A program made the position numbers and the translations under genes. The notes beneath the pieces were generated by a model that did not search any database, was not told where the DNA came from, and saw nothing but the letters and a program-made list of their open reading frames with translations. From Aplysia californica (lineage: Eukaryota > Mollusca > Gastropoda > Aplysiida > Aplysiidae): 64,000 bases of DNA. The number at the start of each line of letters is the position of its first letter. Within the stretch, counting starts at the first letter, position 1. The stretch covers positions 455,491 to 519,490 of the forward strand of contig NW_004797825.1 of the NCBI RefSeq assembly GCF_000002075.1. Reading direction: 5' to 3'. Shown here piece after piece: positions 1 through 10,789 of the stretch.

Positions 1-548
1 GGGGGGAGGGGTGTTCACTTCATGAAAAGTAAATAATATTACGTTTCCACTGTATATTGTCCAGCCAGCTTCTTTGCCTTTTCGTAGACAAAATGTTTGA
101 CGTTCGAAGAACTGGATTTATGCCCGAGCAAGGAAAAAATAGTCCGCATGTAAATTGTTTGGGTTTTTAAATACTTCATCCGGTACAACTCGTACTATGC
201 TGTGAAACTAAACTGTACTTAGACAGTATAGTACTGTAAATATAATTTATAAATGAAAACTTAATTTTATTATAAATATTCGGATTTTGAGGAGGTATCT
301 ATGTTATAAAGTAAAATCTTTTGCGAAAACGCCAAATCGAATAGCTTCTATCTTTAAAAAATCAGAATGTTTGTACCGTACATTACAAGCACAAGATAGT
401 TCATTCCTTCTTCTGACAAGTACATGTAATAATAAAAACAAGTCCTCTAAAATTACGATTGGGATATTTATATATTATGTGTTTGTGTGTTCATGTTTGT
501 GTTTTTGTGTTTGTGTTTGTGGGGGTGTGCGATTGACACAAAGAGAGA
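1..548. other. gene-free AT-rich flank
   Basis: No exon, RNA gene or recognisable transposon was seen here. The reading frames present are short, lack protein-like composition and run into the adjacent microsatellite. Confidence 0.5.
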
Positions 549-570
549 AAGAGTGTATGAGAGAGAGAGT

Positions 571-634
<64 letters not shown>
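549..634. repeat. (GA)n microsatellite
   Basis: An interrupted GA tract becomes a pure GA dinucleotide run over about the last 60 bases. It produces Arg-Glu or Ser-Leu repeat frames on the two strands that are not genes. Confidence 0.95.
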
Positions 635-636
<2 letters not shown>

Positions 637-1102
637 CAAAGTGGAGAAGTGTGTATGATTGATTGCCTCTATTTTCCATGTCAGATATAATTGTTAATGT
701 ATGCAAATAAAAGTATTCATCAAACCTTAGCTTTTGCCTCTATGAAAACAAACCTCCACCTGATGTGCATCAGATTTAAGGGACTGACCCCAACGTCATC
801 CATCAACGCCCATCCCTTGAAAATTATGGACACCGCAAATAAATTTTACACTGTCAAAATTATTACTGTTGAGATCTCAAATACAGGTCAAGTTGGACGT
901 AATGTCAAGCATAAAGAAGTGAATTACGTGGTAGTTTTCATAGTTTAGTGCCAAACCAGCAGTCTACTATTGGGGTGGAGGAGGCTAGGCAAGGAAAACT
1001 GGCGCCCATAGGGATAATCTCAACTGACAGTGAGATCCCCACAGGGGCCGTTATGATCTTTGACAAACTGTGGCCACCGGGAAAGTGTCAAATCTGACTG
1101 TT

Positions 1103-1118
1103 TGATGACGCGTCATCA
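1103..1118. other. 16-bp perfect palindrome with CRE-like halves
   Basis: TGATGACGCGTCATCA equals its own reverse complement and contains ATGACG/CGTCAT, which resembles a bZIP (CREB/ATF) site. No neighbouring promoter is recognised, so a regulatory role is only a possibility. Confidence 0.35.
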
Positions 1119-1457
1119 CAGTAATGCCGGATGAGATTCGCCTGGTTCAGGGCAAGGAGTAATAAAATTATTGTTGTGTCTTTGATACAGTCCACTTGAT
1201 TGGATGGAAAGCGCCCTGACCTTGCTTTTCGGGGAGACAATAGAATTACTTATTCTTATTGTATTTATTTTTGGAAACAGTACGCCATCATCGTGGAAGT
1301 TAACAGAATAGGGAAGGAGAGTCTTAAGTTTGTTGGTCAGCAAACTGAATAGAGAAATAACAAATTTGGGTTACTAAGACAGCTTAACGTTTCGCCTTGA
1401 AGGCTTCATCGTAGTAGAATGAGACTAGTAATCTTTTCCCCGTTAGTAAATGTATAA

Positions 1458-1484
1458 TACTACTACTACTACTACTACTACTAC

Positions 1485-1532
<48 letters not shown>

Positions 1533-1600
1533 GCATTTATACTGCGCATTTCCATTTTCGAAAAAAATGCTCAATGCGCATTACAACGAAAAAGACATCA
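1458..1600 (-). repeat. (ACT)n/(AAT)n microsatellite next to a SINE 3'-tail remnant
   Basis: A run of ACT triplets passes into about 15 AAT triplets, ending near 1530. The sequence just after it (tagcatttatactgcgcatt) matches the 3' tail of the SINE at 11250-11619, which reads tagcatttgtatagcgcaaa. This looks like a decayed SINE tail with its simple repeat; the rest of the element is missing. Confidence 0.6.
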
Positions 1601-2399
1601 CATCTTAAAAATTAATCGACATGCGTGTACGTAAAACAAAGTGTTATACATGATATAATATAAATGTATATGTGTAAAAATTTATATGAGAAAAACAGTC
1701 TCGCGGTGAGGTTGGAAATGTGTTCACTAAAAATATACAATGCAATAAAAATTTCACGAACGTTGATAAAAAAACCCCTTTTGTTTGTTTGGTTGTTACT
1801 TAAACAGCACAACGTTTGACCTGGGGGGGGGGGGGGGGGGGGGCATCATGGTTCGGTGCTAGTCACGCTTGACTCCGTGAACTGACCACGATTCAGCGCT
1901 GCTCGCTGACAATGATTAATCTGTGTGAAGCAAGGAAAAAAAATATTATGATCCTCTGTTCAGTGCTACCCAGAATAAACTTTTCTTGAGTAAAGGAAAA
2001 GGCATCAGTGCTTTTAAGAAGAAAAAAATAGAATCCAATTCCAGCCTCATAATATTTTTATGTCAATCTGGCTGTCTCTGTGTTTGCTGTCCAGAGGTCT
2101 ACTTTGAAGGATGCCCCGTTGTGATTTGTTGCTTCCACTTCCCTCAAGCCTAGTACCGAAAAATTCAAGATTTGGGATTATCTTCCGTGTACCGAGAGAA
2201 TAGTTCAGACCTCAGACTTTGGCTAAAATTATTTTTGGCCTGTTTTTGTTTAAGGCAACACTAAGAAAATCAAATCAAATCATTTTTTCCCTTCAAAATC
2301 AATGAGGTACCCCTGAACAGCACCTAAATGTGGTTACCTGACAAGGCCGGAAAATGCCACGAAGAGCATCATTTGTTTAAAAAAAAGTTAAGTACAGGG
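1601..2399. other. intergenic sequence with a 21-base poly-G run
   Basis: The only clear structure is an uninterrupted run of 21 G at 1823-1843. No exon or complete mobile element was recognised. Confidence 0.5.
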
Positions 2400-2520
2400 T
2401 TTTACGGCGCTGGCAACTGCATAAGGTCATATGAGCGCCAACCTCATTTGTTTATATATATACAGCCTGGCCGTCTGTACAGCGCTGAATCGTGGTGTAG
2501 CCGGTGGGGTGACTCGGAGT
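2400..2520 (-). repeat. fragment of the 3' tail of the tRNA-derived SINE seen at 36.8 kb
   Basis: The stretch ttacggcgctggcaactgca followed by taaggtcatatgagcg matches the 3' end of the SINE at 52864-54503 (ttacggcgctcccaactgca). It is a minus-strand remnant without the tRNA-like head. Confidence 0.55.
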
Positions 2521-2529
2521 GAGCCAGGC

Positions 2530-3023
2530 CAAAGATAGTGCATAACAAGATGGGCCACTCAGCCAAAAAAGTGTCCGCCGGAAGTCCGCTCTTTGCTTCA
2601 GATGGCGATGCAGTCTGTTTTGAAGCTCTCTTTCGTTTTTCCAGAAGAAGAATAGGAATAGCACCTCCTTGCGTGCGCAGATCGACTGCTGTTCATCAGC
2701 AGTTCGGATTCGTTCAGTGCGGAGTTTTATGTTTTTTTTCTTTTAATGACCTCTCGCCTTTCATTCTAAAGTCAAATTAAACGAAGACAACAATCACCCC
2801 TTCCTCCAGAAAAGGTTTTTTGTCAGCGTAACCATTTAAAAGAAAGCGCTCTTCTGAAATTTATCCAAAACTTGCTAGTTTCATTTTAATTTTTTAAACT
2901 CAAGTAGGGTAACTCTGTTCGCAAATGGTGCGCCTTTGCGAAGAGGGCGCCACCGAATTTTGAGGACCTTTGTTTAATTGGCTCAAAGAGAGGAGTGGCC
3001 CCTCTTGTTATGTAGACTCTTTG
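2530..3023. mobile_element. non-autonomous inverted-repeat DNA transposon (MITE), copy 1
   Basis: The left end reads CAAAGATAGTGCATAACAAG then ATGGGCCACTC. The reverse complement of the right end reads CAAAGAGTCTACATAACAAG then AGGGGCCACTC, giving ~31-bp terminal inverted repeats. The same 7 bases, GCCAGGC, lie immediately outside both ends (2523-2529 and 3024-3030), as expected of a target-site duplication. There is no transposase. A second copy starts 19 bases downstream. The superfamily is unassigned. Confidence 0.8.
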
Positions 3024-3041
3024 GCCAGGCCAAGAGGTTAA

Positions 3042-3534
3042 CAAAGATAGTAAATAACAAGATGGGCCACTCAGCCAAAAAAGTGTCCGCAGGAAGTATG
3101 CTCTTTGCTTCAGATGGCCTGCAGTCTATTTTGAAGCTCTCTTTCGTTTTTCCAGAAGAAGAATAGGAATAGCACTTCCTTGCGTGCGCAGATCGACTGC
3201 TGTTCATCAGCAGTTCGGGTACGTTCAGTGCGGAGTTTTAGGTTTAAAAAATTTTAATGACCTCTCGCCTTTCATTTTAAAGTCAAATTAAACAAAGAAA
3301 ACCATCACCCTTTCCTCCGGAAGAGGTTTTTTGTCAGCGTAACCATTTTAAAAAGCGTCCTTCCGAAATTTATCCCAAAACTTGCTAGTTTCACTTTGAT
3401 TTTTTAAAACTCAAGTAGGGTAACTCTGTTCGCAAAGAGTGCGCTTTTGTGAAGAGGGCGCCACCAAATTTTGAGGACACTTTTTTAATTGGCTCAAAGA
3501 GAGAAGTGGCCCATCTTGTTATGTACTATCTTTG
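3042..3534. mobile_element. same MITE family, copy 2
   Basis: This is nearly identical to the element at 2530-3023 along its length (shared landmarks are offset by 512 bases). The ends are CAAAGATAGTAAATAACAAG and its inverted partner CAAAGATAGTACATAACAAG. It is flanked by AGGTTAA at 3035-3041 and 3535-3541, a 7-base duplication different from that of copy 1, so it is a separate insertion rather than a tandem duplication. Confidence 0.8.
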
Positions 3535-3693
3535 AGGTTAATCAATTATTGAGAAATCGAAGCTCGAATATCGCATTATAAACATCTTATCTAATGCAAG
3601 TACTCTCGGGATTGCAAGGTCGAAGGGAATTCCTCCGCTGATAGGCTGACCGGTAGTTTAATTGTTTAAATGTGGAATGGACGCAACTGTGTA

Positions 3694-3695
<2 letters not shown>

Positions 3696-3788
<93 letters not shown>

Positions 3789-3803
3789 GAGAGAGCGAGA
3801 GAG

Positions 3804-3849
<46 letters not shown>
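3696..3849. repeat. long (GA)n microsatellite
   Basis: About 150 bases of almost pure GA dinucleotide, with GTGAGAGAGC interruptions near 3787-3808, followed by a short G run. Confidence 0.97.
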
Positions 3850-3856
<7 letters not shown>

Positions 3857-4382
3857 GGGCAAGGATATTCAACACAGCATGAGAAGAAAGCAACAATTAT
3901 ACTTTTATGAACAGGGAAGTGAAAGGTACGACCTTTTTGACATTTGACCTCCTAAATCCTATGTCATGTTCGCCCCAGTTCGTTCCCACGCGTTCGCAGT
4001 CCGGCCGCAAGATGGCATCGGGTTATCAGAAGTTCACTGTATGGTGTGTTACACAGTTACCGGTACCTGTAACCAAAATTATGAAGAGCTATTAAAAATA
4101 AAGGGCCGCTTTCTCTCTGCATCACTGTATAATTTTTTTCGTGCCCTTTCAAACTGAAATGTTTATCGTAAGAGAATGTTTTTTGTGTGTCTGTGTTTGC
4201 GTGTGCTTTGGTGGAGGTGGAGGGGGAGGGGTGAAGGGGGGTTGGAGTAGATGCATTTTTTTCCGGAAAGCTGAATGAAAAAATATGTAATGTTAATTGA
4301 CTATTGACTCTATGGAAATACCCCCCCCCCTCTTTCTCTCTCTCTCTCTCTAATTTATACTCTCTCTTTTGCAAGTCACACG

Positions 4383-4384
<2 letters not shown>

Positions 4385-4461
<77 letters not shown>
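4385..4461. repeat. (CA)n microsatellite
   Basis: A nearly perfect CA dinucleotide run of about 38 units, preceded at 4321-4351 by a poly-C run and a short CT repeat. Confidence 0.97.
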
Positions 4462-4463
<2 letters not shown>

Positions 4464-4650
4464 CATTCAAACTAGTCATGCTTTTACACATAGACCCAGA
4501 TATGAACGTAAACCTTCAAGAAACTCTCTAACGCTATCTCATTTTCTTCAAAACAATTTTTGCAGTTAAAAAAAAAGTTTTGGGAGGGTTAAAAAAAACA
4601 ACTTTTTTTTTCAAATTATTTAAACGAAAAATTATTTCATTTTTTTGCAG

Positions 4651-7098
4651 GGTGTTGTGTGTCCGAGAGACCGACCTCGATGTATTTTAGAGGGTCACCT
4701 GACGAAATGTATTGCTGTGCCCAGTTCAGACCAGCAGACGAGAACTTCTAACAAGAACCGTTTGAGCCGGGCACCCCGACCGTTGCTTGGCGAGCAGCGA
4801 TCGCCATCCCAGAGTCCTGCAAGTTTTCCCCGCTCACAGAACACAAGAGGCGTCAACCTCCGGGATCGGAATGGGGGCCTCATGGGCAGAATAAACGGTG
4901 CACCTCGTGTTTGCAGGCAACCATCTGAGCCTGGGCGGTGCATGGGGTACTTCCCACGATACTTCTACAACGCCGAAACCGGCGAGTGTGAGAGCTTTAC
5001 ATACGGAGGTTGCGGCGGGAACTCGAATAACTTCGAGAGGTTTCAAGACTGTTTCTCGTCGTGCGTTCTTCCCCAAACAATAGCTGGATCAGGCGGTAGA
5101 GGTAGAGGTCGCAGCCCCGACAGAAATCCCTTTTTAGGCAGAGAGAGGCCAGCTCCTCGTGGCAACAATAATGGGGGGAGCACAGTTGACCGCAACGGCA
5201 GAACCACCAACAACGGCAATAACAGAAGCTTACTGGACAGCATTAACGATGGGTTTTTCTCTGATAGCTCAAACAGTCTCCTCGGCAGCAGTTTGTTCCT
5301 CGCACCGCAGTCGAGTTTCTCCCCAAACACTCGTGGAGACAGCAGAGGAAGGGGAGGGAACTCGAGAGGCTCCCCGAATCGTCCAGGCAGCCGGGGAGGC
5401 TCATCTAATACCTGGACCTCGAACTCTTTCCCTGGTGGTCGTGGGAGCTTCTCTGGGATTGCACCAGGGGGCCCCCCACCCCCTCCACGTGCTTGTATTC
5501 TGGATGTAGACATCGGACCATGCCAAGCAGCCATAACCAGGTTCTTCTACAACACAACGAGCAAGCAATGTGAAGCGTTCATCTATGGTGGTTGTCAAGG
5601 TAACGATAACAATTTCGCTACTTTCGACGAATGCAAGCGGACGTGCGATTTTTTTGACGAATTTATAGCTCGCCAATCTGGAAACTGGATGAACAATAGA
5701 CCGTCTCAAAGCTCATCTAAACCTCTTAGCTCCTCATCTGGTCGTTCCAGCCAGACACCAAAAGGCGCCCCGAGCAAAGTTCCTGCAGGATTTGCTGCTG
5801 GAGCCCCTCCCCCACCCCCAGCCACTTGCTTCCAGGCCCCAGAGCGTGGCCTGTGCCTAGGCAACATGCGCCGCTTCTACTACAACGGTAACAGCAAGCA
5901 ATGTGAAATCTTCACTTACAGCGGGTGTGGAGGGAACCAGAACAATTTCGCCTCTCTGAACGACTGCAAGAGACTTTGCAACTACTACGAAGACTATGTT
6001 GATAATCAGAAAAACATAGAATTAAGAAACCCGCCTGTAAATACTGGGTCCAAACCCAGCGGTAACCCTCTTCCGCCAAAGGTGTCCGGTTTTGCGGATG
6101 GTGCCTCCCCCCTTCCTCCCCGACGATGTATTCTTGACCCAGAGCCCGGTCCATGCTTCGCAGCCATTCCACGGTTTTACTATAACACGCAGACCAAACG
6201 ATGCCAGCCCTTCGACTACGGCGGCTGTGCTGGGAATAACAATAACTTCCAGACCCTGCAAGACTGTCAGAAAACTTGTGACTACTTCGAAGCCTTTATC
6301 AAAGGTCAAAGTAACGTGAGCCCCTCTCAGAAACCCTCTCTTGGTCAGGACACCCTGGCAGGTGGAAAAGGTTTTCTGCAAACTTCTGGGACACCGAACT
6401 TCGGCTTCCCTGGTAACACCGGCCCGAGCTCAATCCAGTCTCAATGGCAAAACTCCAGACCCGCCTCTTGTTCTCTGCCTGCAAAAAGTGGGCCATGTCG
6501 AGCAGCTTTCCGGCGATATTTTTTCAACCAGGAAAGCGGCCGCTGCGAGCTTTTCCTGTACGGAGGCTGCCAACCAAACGAAAACAACTACATGACGGAG
6601 GCAGAGTGTAGACAAGCGTGTTGGGGCACATCGACGTCCAGCAGTGGGCCCTCTGTTGGAGGGGAAAATAACAACCCCTTCCTGTTCGCCAACGACAACT
6701 CCGACTCGAGTCTATTAAATGGACTCGTGTCCCCGCTAGACCGCAACCTGGCAGTTCTCTCATCAGTCTCCGACAGGAACACGCCTGTTCTCTCAACTTC
6801 GAACCAGCAGGCACCCGCAAGTCAAGGCAGCGGTGTGTGTTCTCTCCCCGTGGAGCCCGGCCAGTGCTTCATGCAGATCACCAGCTACTACTACGACATA
6901 AAGAGCGAGAGCTGCCAGCCATTCGTCTACTACGGCTGTGGCGGGAACAAGAACCGCTTTGACTCTGAGCGACAGTGTCTGTCTGCGTGTGGCAGTACCA
7001 CTGACCGACGCATTTCTACAACAACACGCCGTCCTGGAAGCAGGGCAGGCGGAATGCTCATCGATGACGGATTCTTTTTCAACTTACCCAGTTTATAA
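4651..7098 (+). CDS. multi-Kunitz-domain protein, 3' terminal exon (partial gene)
   Basis: The exon opens after a splice acceptor (tttcatttttttgcag) and stays open to TAA at 7098, about 815 codons. Counting from the TTG at 4645, six Kunitz/BPTI domains span residues 90-140, 284-334, 395-445, 495-545, 609-659 and 732-782. Each has six cysteines at BPTI-like spacing and most have the FxYGGC core. Low-complexity linkers rich in Gly, Ser, Asn and Pro separate them. Domains 2-4 share a GFA-x-GAPPPPP-like lead and an acidic aromatic tail (DYFEAFI type), so they look like internal duplications. By homology, Kunitz domains inhibit serine proteases through the residue after the second cysteine; here these are Met, Gln, Leu, Phe, Arg and Phe. 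Domain 6 has Met at P1' and Tyr for the first Gly of the GGC motif, so it may not inhibit. The first 20 codons are Cys-rich and unassigned. Signal peptide and upstream exons are not visible. Confidence 0.9.
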   Translation, partial: GVVCPRDRPRCILEGHLTKCIAVPSSDQQTRTSNKNRLSRAPRPLLGEQRSPSQSPASFPRSQNTRGVNLRDRNGGLMGRINGAPRVCRQPSEPGRCMGYFPRYFYNAETGECESFTYGGCGGNSNNFERFQDCFSSCVLPQTIAGSGGRGRGRSPDRNPFLGRERPAPRGNNNGGSTVDRNGRTTNNGNNRSLLDSINDGFFSDSSNSLLGSSLFLAPQSSFSPNTRGDSRGRGGNSRGSPNRPGSRGGSSNTWTSNSFPGGRGSFSGIAPGGPPPPPRACILDVDIGPCQAAITRFFYNTTSKQCEAFIYGGCQGNDNNFATFDECKRTCDFFDEFIARQSGNWMNNRPSQSSSKPLSSSSGRSSQTPKGAPSKVPAGFAAGAPPPPPATCFQAPERGLCLGNMRRFYYNGNSKQCEIFTYSGCGGNQNNFASLNDCKRLCNYYEDYVDNQKNIELRNPPVNTGSKPSGNPLPPKVSGFADGASPLPPRRCILDPEPGPCFAAIPRFYYNTQTKRCQPFDYGGCAGNNNNFQTLQDCQKTCDYFEAFIKGQSNVSPSQKPSLGQDTLAGGKGFLQTSGTPNFGFPGNTGPSSIQSQWQNSRPASCSLPAKSGPCRAAFRRYFFNQESGRCELFLYGGCQPNENNYMTEAECRQACWGTSTSSSGPSVGGENNNPFLFANDNSDSSLLNGLVSPLDRNLAVLSSVSDRNTPVLSTSNQQAPASQGSGVCSLPVEPGQCFMQITSYYYDIKSESCQPFVYYGCGGNKNRFDSERQCLSACGSTTDRRISTTTRRPGSRAGGMLIDDGFFFNLPSL

Positions 7099-7283
7099 GA
7101 CATTTGTTATTTGCTCGCTTGATCAGTAAGGCTGGTCAGTACATCGCTTGTAACCTTCGAACTGTATGGTTCAGGCTTCAATCCCCGATATAACAGTTAA
7201 CCATGAACTCGGGGTAAAGGCAGGCATTTAATTAACATCTTCCCCCGGTCGGGAAAACACCATGGAATTGGATGAAAACGAAA

Positions 7284-7289
7284 AATAAA
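7284..7289 (+). terminator. candidate polyadenylation signal of the Kunitz gene
   Basis: AATAAA lies 186 bases after the stop codon. It follows a patch at 7130-7250 that looks like a decayed SINE (ggcttcaatcc resembles a B box), so the transcript may end within repeat-derived sequence. Confidence 0.4.
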
Positions 7290-9066
7290 TGGAATGAAGC
7301 CATTAAAAATCACCGACATTCGAACATTTTCTTCATAGCCGAAGACTTTTAGTGATCACGTAGCCGATTGGCCAGTATAGCTTCATTTAGCTGATGCATT
7401 TATCTTCCCCTTCTCTCCGTCATTACCAAAGATATTACAGAGTCACACAGAAAACGATAATAAACTCCAGGACAACCCCCCCCCTCCAGGAAATTTTTTT
7501 TTTTTGATGTGTGGAAACCCTGTATACTTCTTATAAAGACAAAAGCCTGTAGTCCTGGGGCCAATACGTCTTCATGTACTAAAATGGTCAGAATTGGTGA
7601 CTTTCAAAAGTCAAAACTTGAAATTCTGTTTCTGTCTCACTTACAACATTGAGCATAACAAACTACATTCTTATCTGAAAAGATTTGTTTGTGTTCTTAT
7701 TAGAATTTACCAAATAGTATTGAAGGTGTTAATGTCTCAACCTTGTACCCATCAGAGATGAGAGGAAGTTCGAAGTTAGTTTGAAGGCAACTATCAATTA
7801 TAAATTAAATAAAAACCCCAACTACATAATATACTTTTGGCGATTGATTTTGTCTCGATTATAAGTCTTAGTAATGTTTATAAGATTACGTCAAAATTTA
7901 ACTGTTTTCATAACAAATATCTCAAGTCCATCGGCCGTAGTTTCAGCGCTATATAGCACTAACAGACAGTTTTAAAAAAAAGAAACAAACCCAAACACAA
8001 CAACAAACAACCGAGTAAGAATCCAAGTAAATTACATTGTATCATAACCTATTAACCCTTGACTGTTCAAAGCAAGAGTGGAATACCTAACGATCTGACA
8101 GAATTAATTTCTCTTTATGGCTGCAATGGTTTATTTTCAGAGGTGGAAAGTGGGCTACAAACTTTAGATGAAAAGATGGATCAAAGCTATGTAGTATTAT
8201 ATAGGACAATGGATTTTCTTCAAATCCGTCTTCCTTTGCTTGGCGTGTATAATACAGTAAGTGTCGCGGGAAGAAGGCATGCTTAGGGATGGTCTATTAG
8301 ACATGTACATATTATTCCAGGGTCTCCTTGACTCCAGCGAGCCCAGTCTTTCTTGGTCACCAATTGATGGCCGATGGAAAGATCAGGGAACATTCTGATA
8401 CTCAATTTACGCCCTTGCTGTTGACAAATGGGGCCAATATGAATGGACTCTTTATTTTATTTTTTGTGTGGAAAAATTACGTCCCCCCCCCTAAATGTTA
8501 TATGAAAGATTAGGTAACCAGCCGCTCGTGTTCAAAGGAGTTTTCGACAGGACAGCTCGATAAAAAAAAAAATAAGGATCGTCGGAGAAAGAAATCCATA
8601 ACATTATTTTAAAGGTTTCTTTGGCAAAGATTGCAATTTTTAGCATTGGTGGCTCATAGTGGAGTGATAATTGTAAAAACGCTGTATCTCTAAATTATTT
8701 TTCTGTAGAATAAAAAGGAATCTGAAAACTATTTTGTTGTGAAGCGTTTCCTTCAGCCATTTCATTACTTGTACATGTAGTTGCTGTTGATGTCGTTCAT
8801 TCCTTTTGTACTTGTTGTCGTTTTTTCTGTCACCGCTGTTGTTGTTGTTGTTCAAGTTGTTCCCTCCAAATAATCTCATTTGGACTGGCACTTTTGATGA
8901 TAGAATTCAGGGAACATTCATTTCTACCTACATAGATCTGGGACACGACAAATTATTATGGTGGAACACAAAGAGTACGATCTTAGAATGTATCCAACCA
9001 TTTCCAATTTTTCTTATCTCACTGTTGGCATGGAGTACTGTCTGCATTTCATAAAAAAAGCAAATA
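7290..9066. other. intergenic sequence without recognisable genes
   Basis: AT-rich sequence with short homopolymers. Short open frames near 8059 and 8328 show no recognisable protein features. No complete mobile element was found. Confidence 0.45.
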
Positions 9067-9069
9067 ATA

Positions 9070-10763
9070 CAGGATGATTTAAAAAGAACACGCCAAAATC
9101 ATCATGCGATATTTCAAAAACGAAAAATCAATATAAAACTCTTGTTGCTTGGGCACACACGTTGTACATACATTTACATTTCTATTTCAAGCTTTAAAAG
9201 TGTTCAACGTGGCCAGCACCGGAAGCCCGAACAACATCAAACCGATCTGAAAATTTGCCCCAAATGTGCCTCGGGGTGCCTCGTCCACCGTGTTGATTGT
9301 AGCTGTTATTCGATCTTTCATGTCATCGATATTATTTGGGGTCCAAATGGGATTTAGAAAGGGAAGAGGATGCACCGACGCAATATTTGCCCTACGACAA
9401 ATGTGCGAAAGGGTAATAGAACACAGCAGGGAACTCAATATAGTATTTATCGACCAGGAGAAAGCGTTCACAGAAACAAGCTGTGGAAACTACACCGAAA
9501 GAGGCCAATTTCTCGATAACATCTGTGCCATTTACGATAACAGCATAAGTACAGTAAGAACGTCAGAGGGACTCACAGAATGGTTCGAGATAACATCCGG
9601 AGTAAGACAAGGTTGTGTCCTATCACCACTACTATTTATCATATACGTGGATAGAATTACAAAAGAGGCAAACACAGAACCAGACGCCCTAAATGAATTA
9701 CTCTTCGCTGATGACCAAAGCCTTACACACAAAGATGAACGAAGTCTCCAACACCACACCACCAGATTAAATGAAGAATGTAATAACTATGACATGAAGA
9801 TCAACATCAACAACACAGAGACAATGAAAGTAAGGAGAAAGCCAGAATCACTCAGGATACACATCAACAACAACAGTCTCAGACAGGTCCAAGAATTTAA
9901 GTACCTCGGTAGTATATTCACAGAGGATGGGCGACTAAACAGAGAAATTGAAACACGAGTACAAAAGGCCAATACTGTTAGTTACCAGCTTACTCCACTA
10001 CTGAAACATCCTAACATCCCAAGGACAACAAAACTCAAAATGATCAACACCATATTCATCCCAACACTCACTTATCAATGCCAAACATGGACCACGAACA
10101 AGACATTAGAGCGAAGAATTACAAAATGTGAAATGCGATGCCTTATAAAAGCAGTAAACAAGACCAGGCGAGACAAAATTAGAAACTCAGTAATCCGAAA
10201 AATGGTGGGCACAAATGATGTCATTCATCACATCTGACACCAAAGAATCAAATGGTTCGGACATTTCCTACGATTACAAACACACCATCCAGCACAACTT
10301 GCCTACATGAAAAAAAATTCGATGGCAACAAGGCTAGAGAGCGACCGAGAAAGACCTGGATAGATTGAGTAAGGGAAACATTAACCACCCCCGACATCCC
10401 CCTGACCCAAGATCTCGGGTAGCAACAGAGAGACGTCTCTTTCTTCCCGCGACACCAAAAAGGGTATAAGCGGCGGATAAAAGTAAAGTAAAGTAAAGAT
10501 ATTATTTGGAGGAGGTAGAACATAAACTTTGTCTCTAACATACCCCCACAAGAAAAAAGTCACACACAGTGAGGTCCAGGGGTTTGGCAGGCCAAGCGCA
10601 AAGAGCGAGGTCTTCAGCACCTCTCCTACCAATCCACCGCTGAGGCAAATTTTCATTAAAGTCAAATAAGCTCGAACCCCGAGACGCCAATGGGGCGGTG
10701 CTCCATTTTGCTGAAAAATGAAGACTTTCAAACCTGCCTGCAATAAAGTGAATAGCCAGTTCT
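9070..10763 (-). mobile_element. Tc1/mariner-like DNA transposon, copy A, truncated and split by a LINE
   Basis: On the minus strand 10743-10510 encodes a DDE transposase piece (FQQNGAPPHW, later FFLWGYVRDKVYVLPP). It continues at 9339-9187 with PNNIDDMKDRITATINTVDE. The two parts join within the same codons around the LINE at 9340-10497. The outer end begins TACAGGATGATTTAAAAAGA at 9068, a mariner-type terminus after a TA. The pattern QQDGAPPH...DFFLWGY(V/L)KDxVY is typical of IS630/Tc1/mariner transposases. The N-terminal half is missing and the frame decays after 9250. A poly-G run (10765-10787) marks the inner edge, beyond which copy B begins in the opposite direction. Confidence 0.8.
9340..10497 (+). 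mobile_element. 5'-truncated LINE (non-LTR retrotransposon) inserted in copy A
   Basis: Reverse transcriptase runs from 9353 to 10237 with motifs GFRKGRGCTDAIFALRQ, VFIDQEKAF, GVRQGCVLSPLLF, LLFADDQ (the YADD equivalent) and FKYLGSIFTEDGRLNREIE. The C-terminal region continues in a broken frame (IKWFGHF, later DTKKG) to 10470. The 3' end is a short (TAAAG)n tail. GATATTATTTGG occurs at 9328-9339 and 10498-10509, a 12-base target-site duplication. The conserved Asp of FIDxEKAF is kept, but about 30 residues after it are altered or missing, and a stop lies at 10236, so the copy is dead. Confidence 0.85.
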
Positions 10764-10764
10764 T

Positions 10765-10787
10765 GGGGGGGGGGGGGGGGGGGGGGT
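10765..10787. repeat. poly-G run
   Basis: About 22 consecutive G at the junction between the two oppositely oriented mariner-like fragments. Its exact length is likely to be uncertain in the assembly. Confidence 0.8.
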
Positions 10788-10789
10788 AT

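Noticed and set aside
3587-3947. Ser-Leu and Arg-Glu repeat reading frames around 3.6-3.9 kb (and likewise at 0.5, 20.2 and 40.5 kb)
   Set aside because: They are translations of (GA)n/(CT)n microsatellites on either strand.
4012-4095. Short plus-strand frame starting MASGYQKFTVWCVTQLP as an upstream exon of the Kunitz gene
   Set aside because: No signal peptide, no convincing donor in the right phase, and no similarity to a known Kunitz-protein N-terminus.
4645-4650. Start codon of the Kunitz reading frame at 4645
   Set aside because: The codon is TTG inside a polypyrimidine tract ending in tttgcag; it is a splice acceptor, so the exon starts at 4651 and the protein begins further upstream.
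8059-8513. Possible small genes in the Kunitz-to-mariner spacer
   Set aside because: Short frames without domain, start context, splice sites or codon bias; probably decayed repeat.
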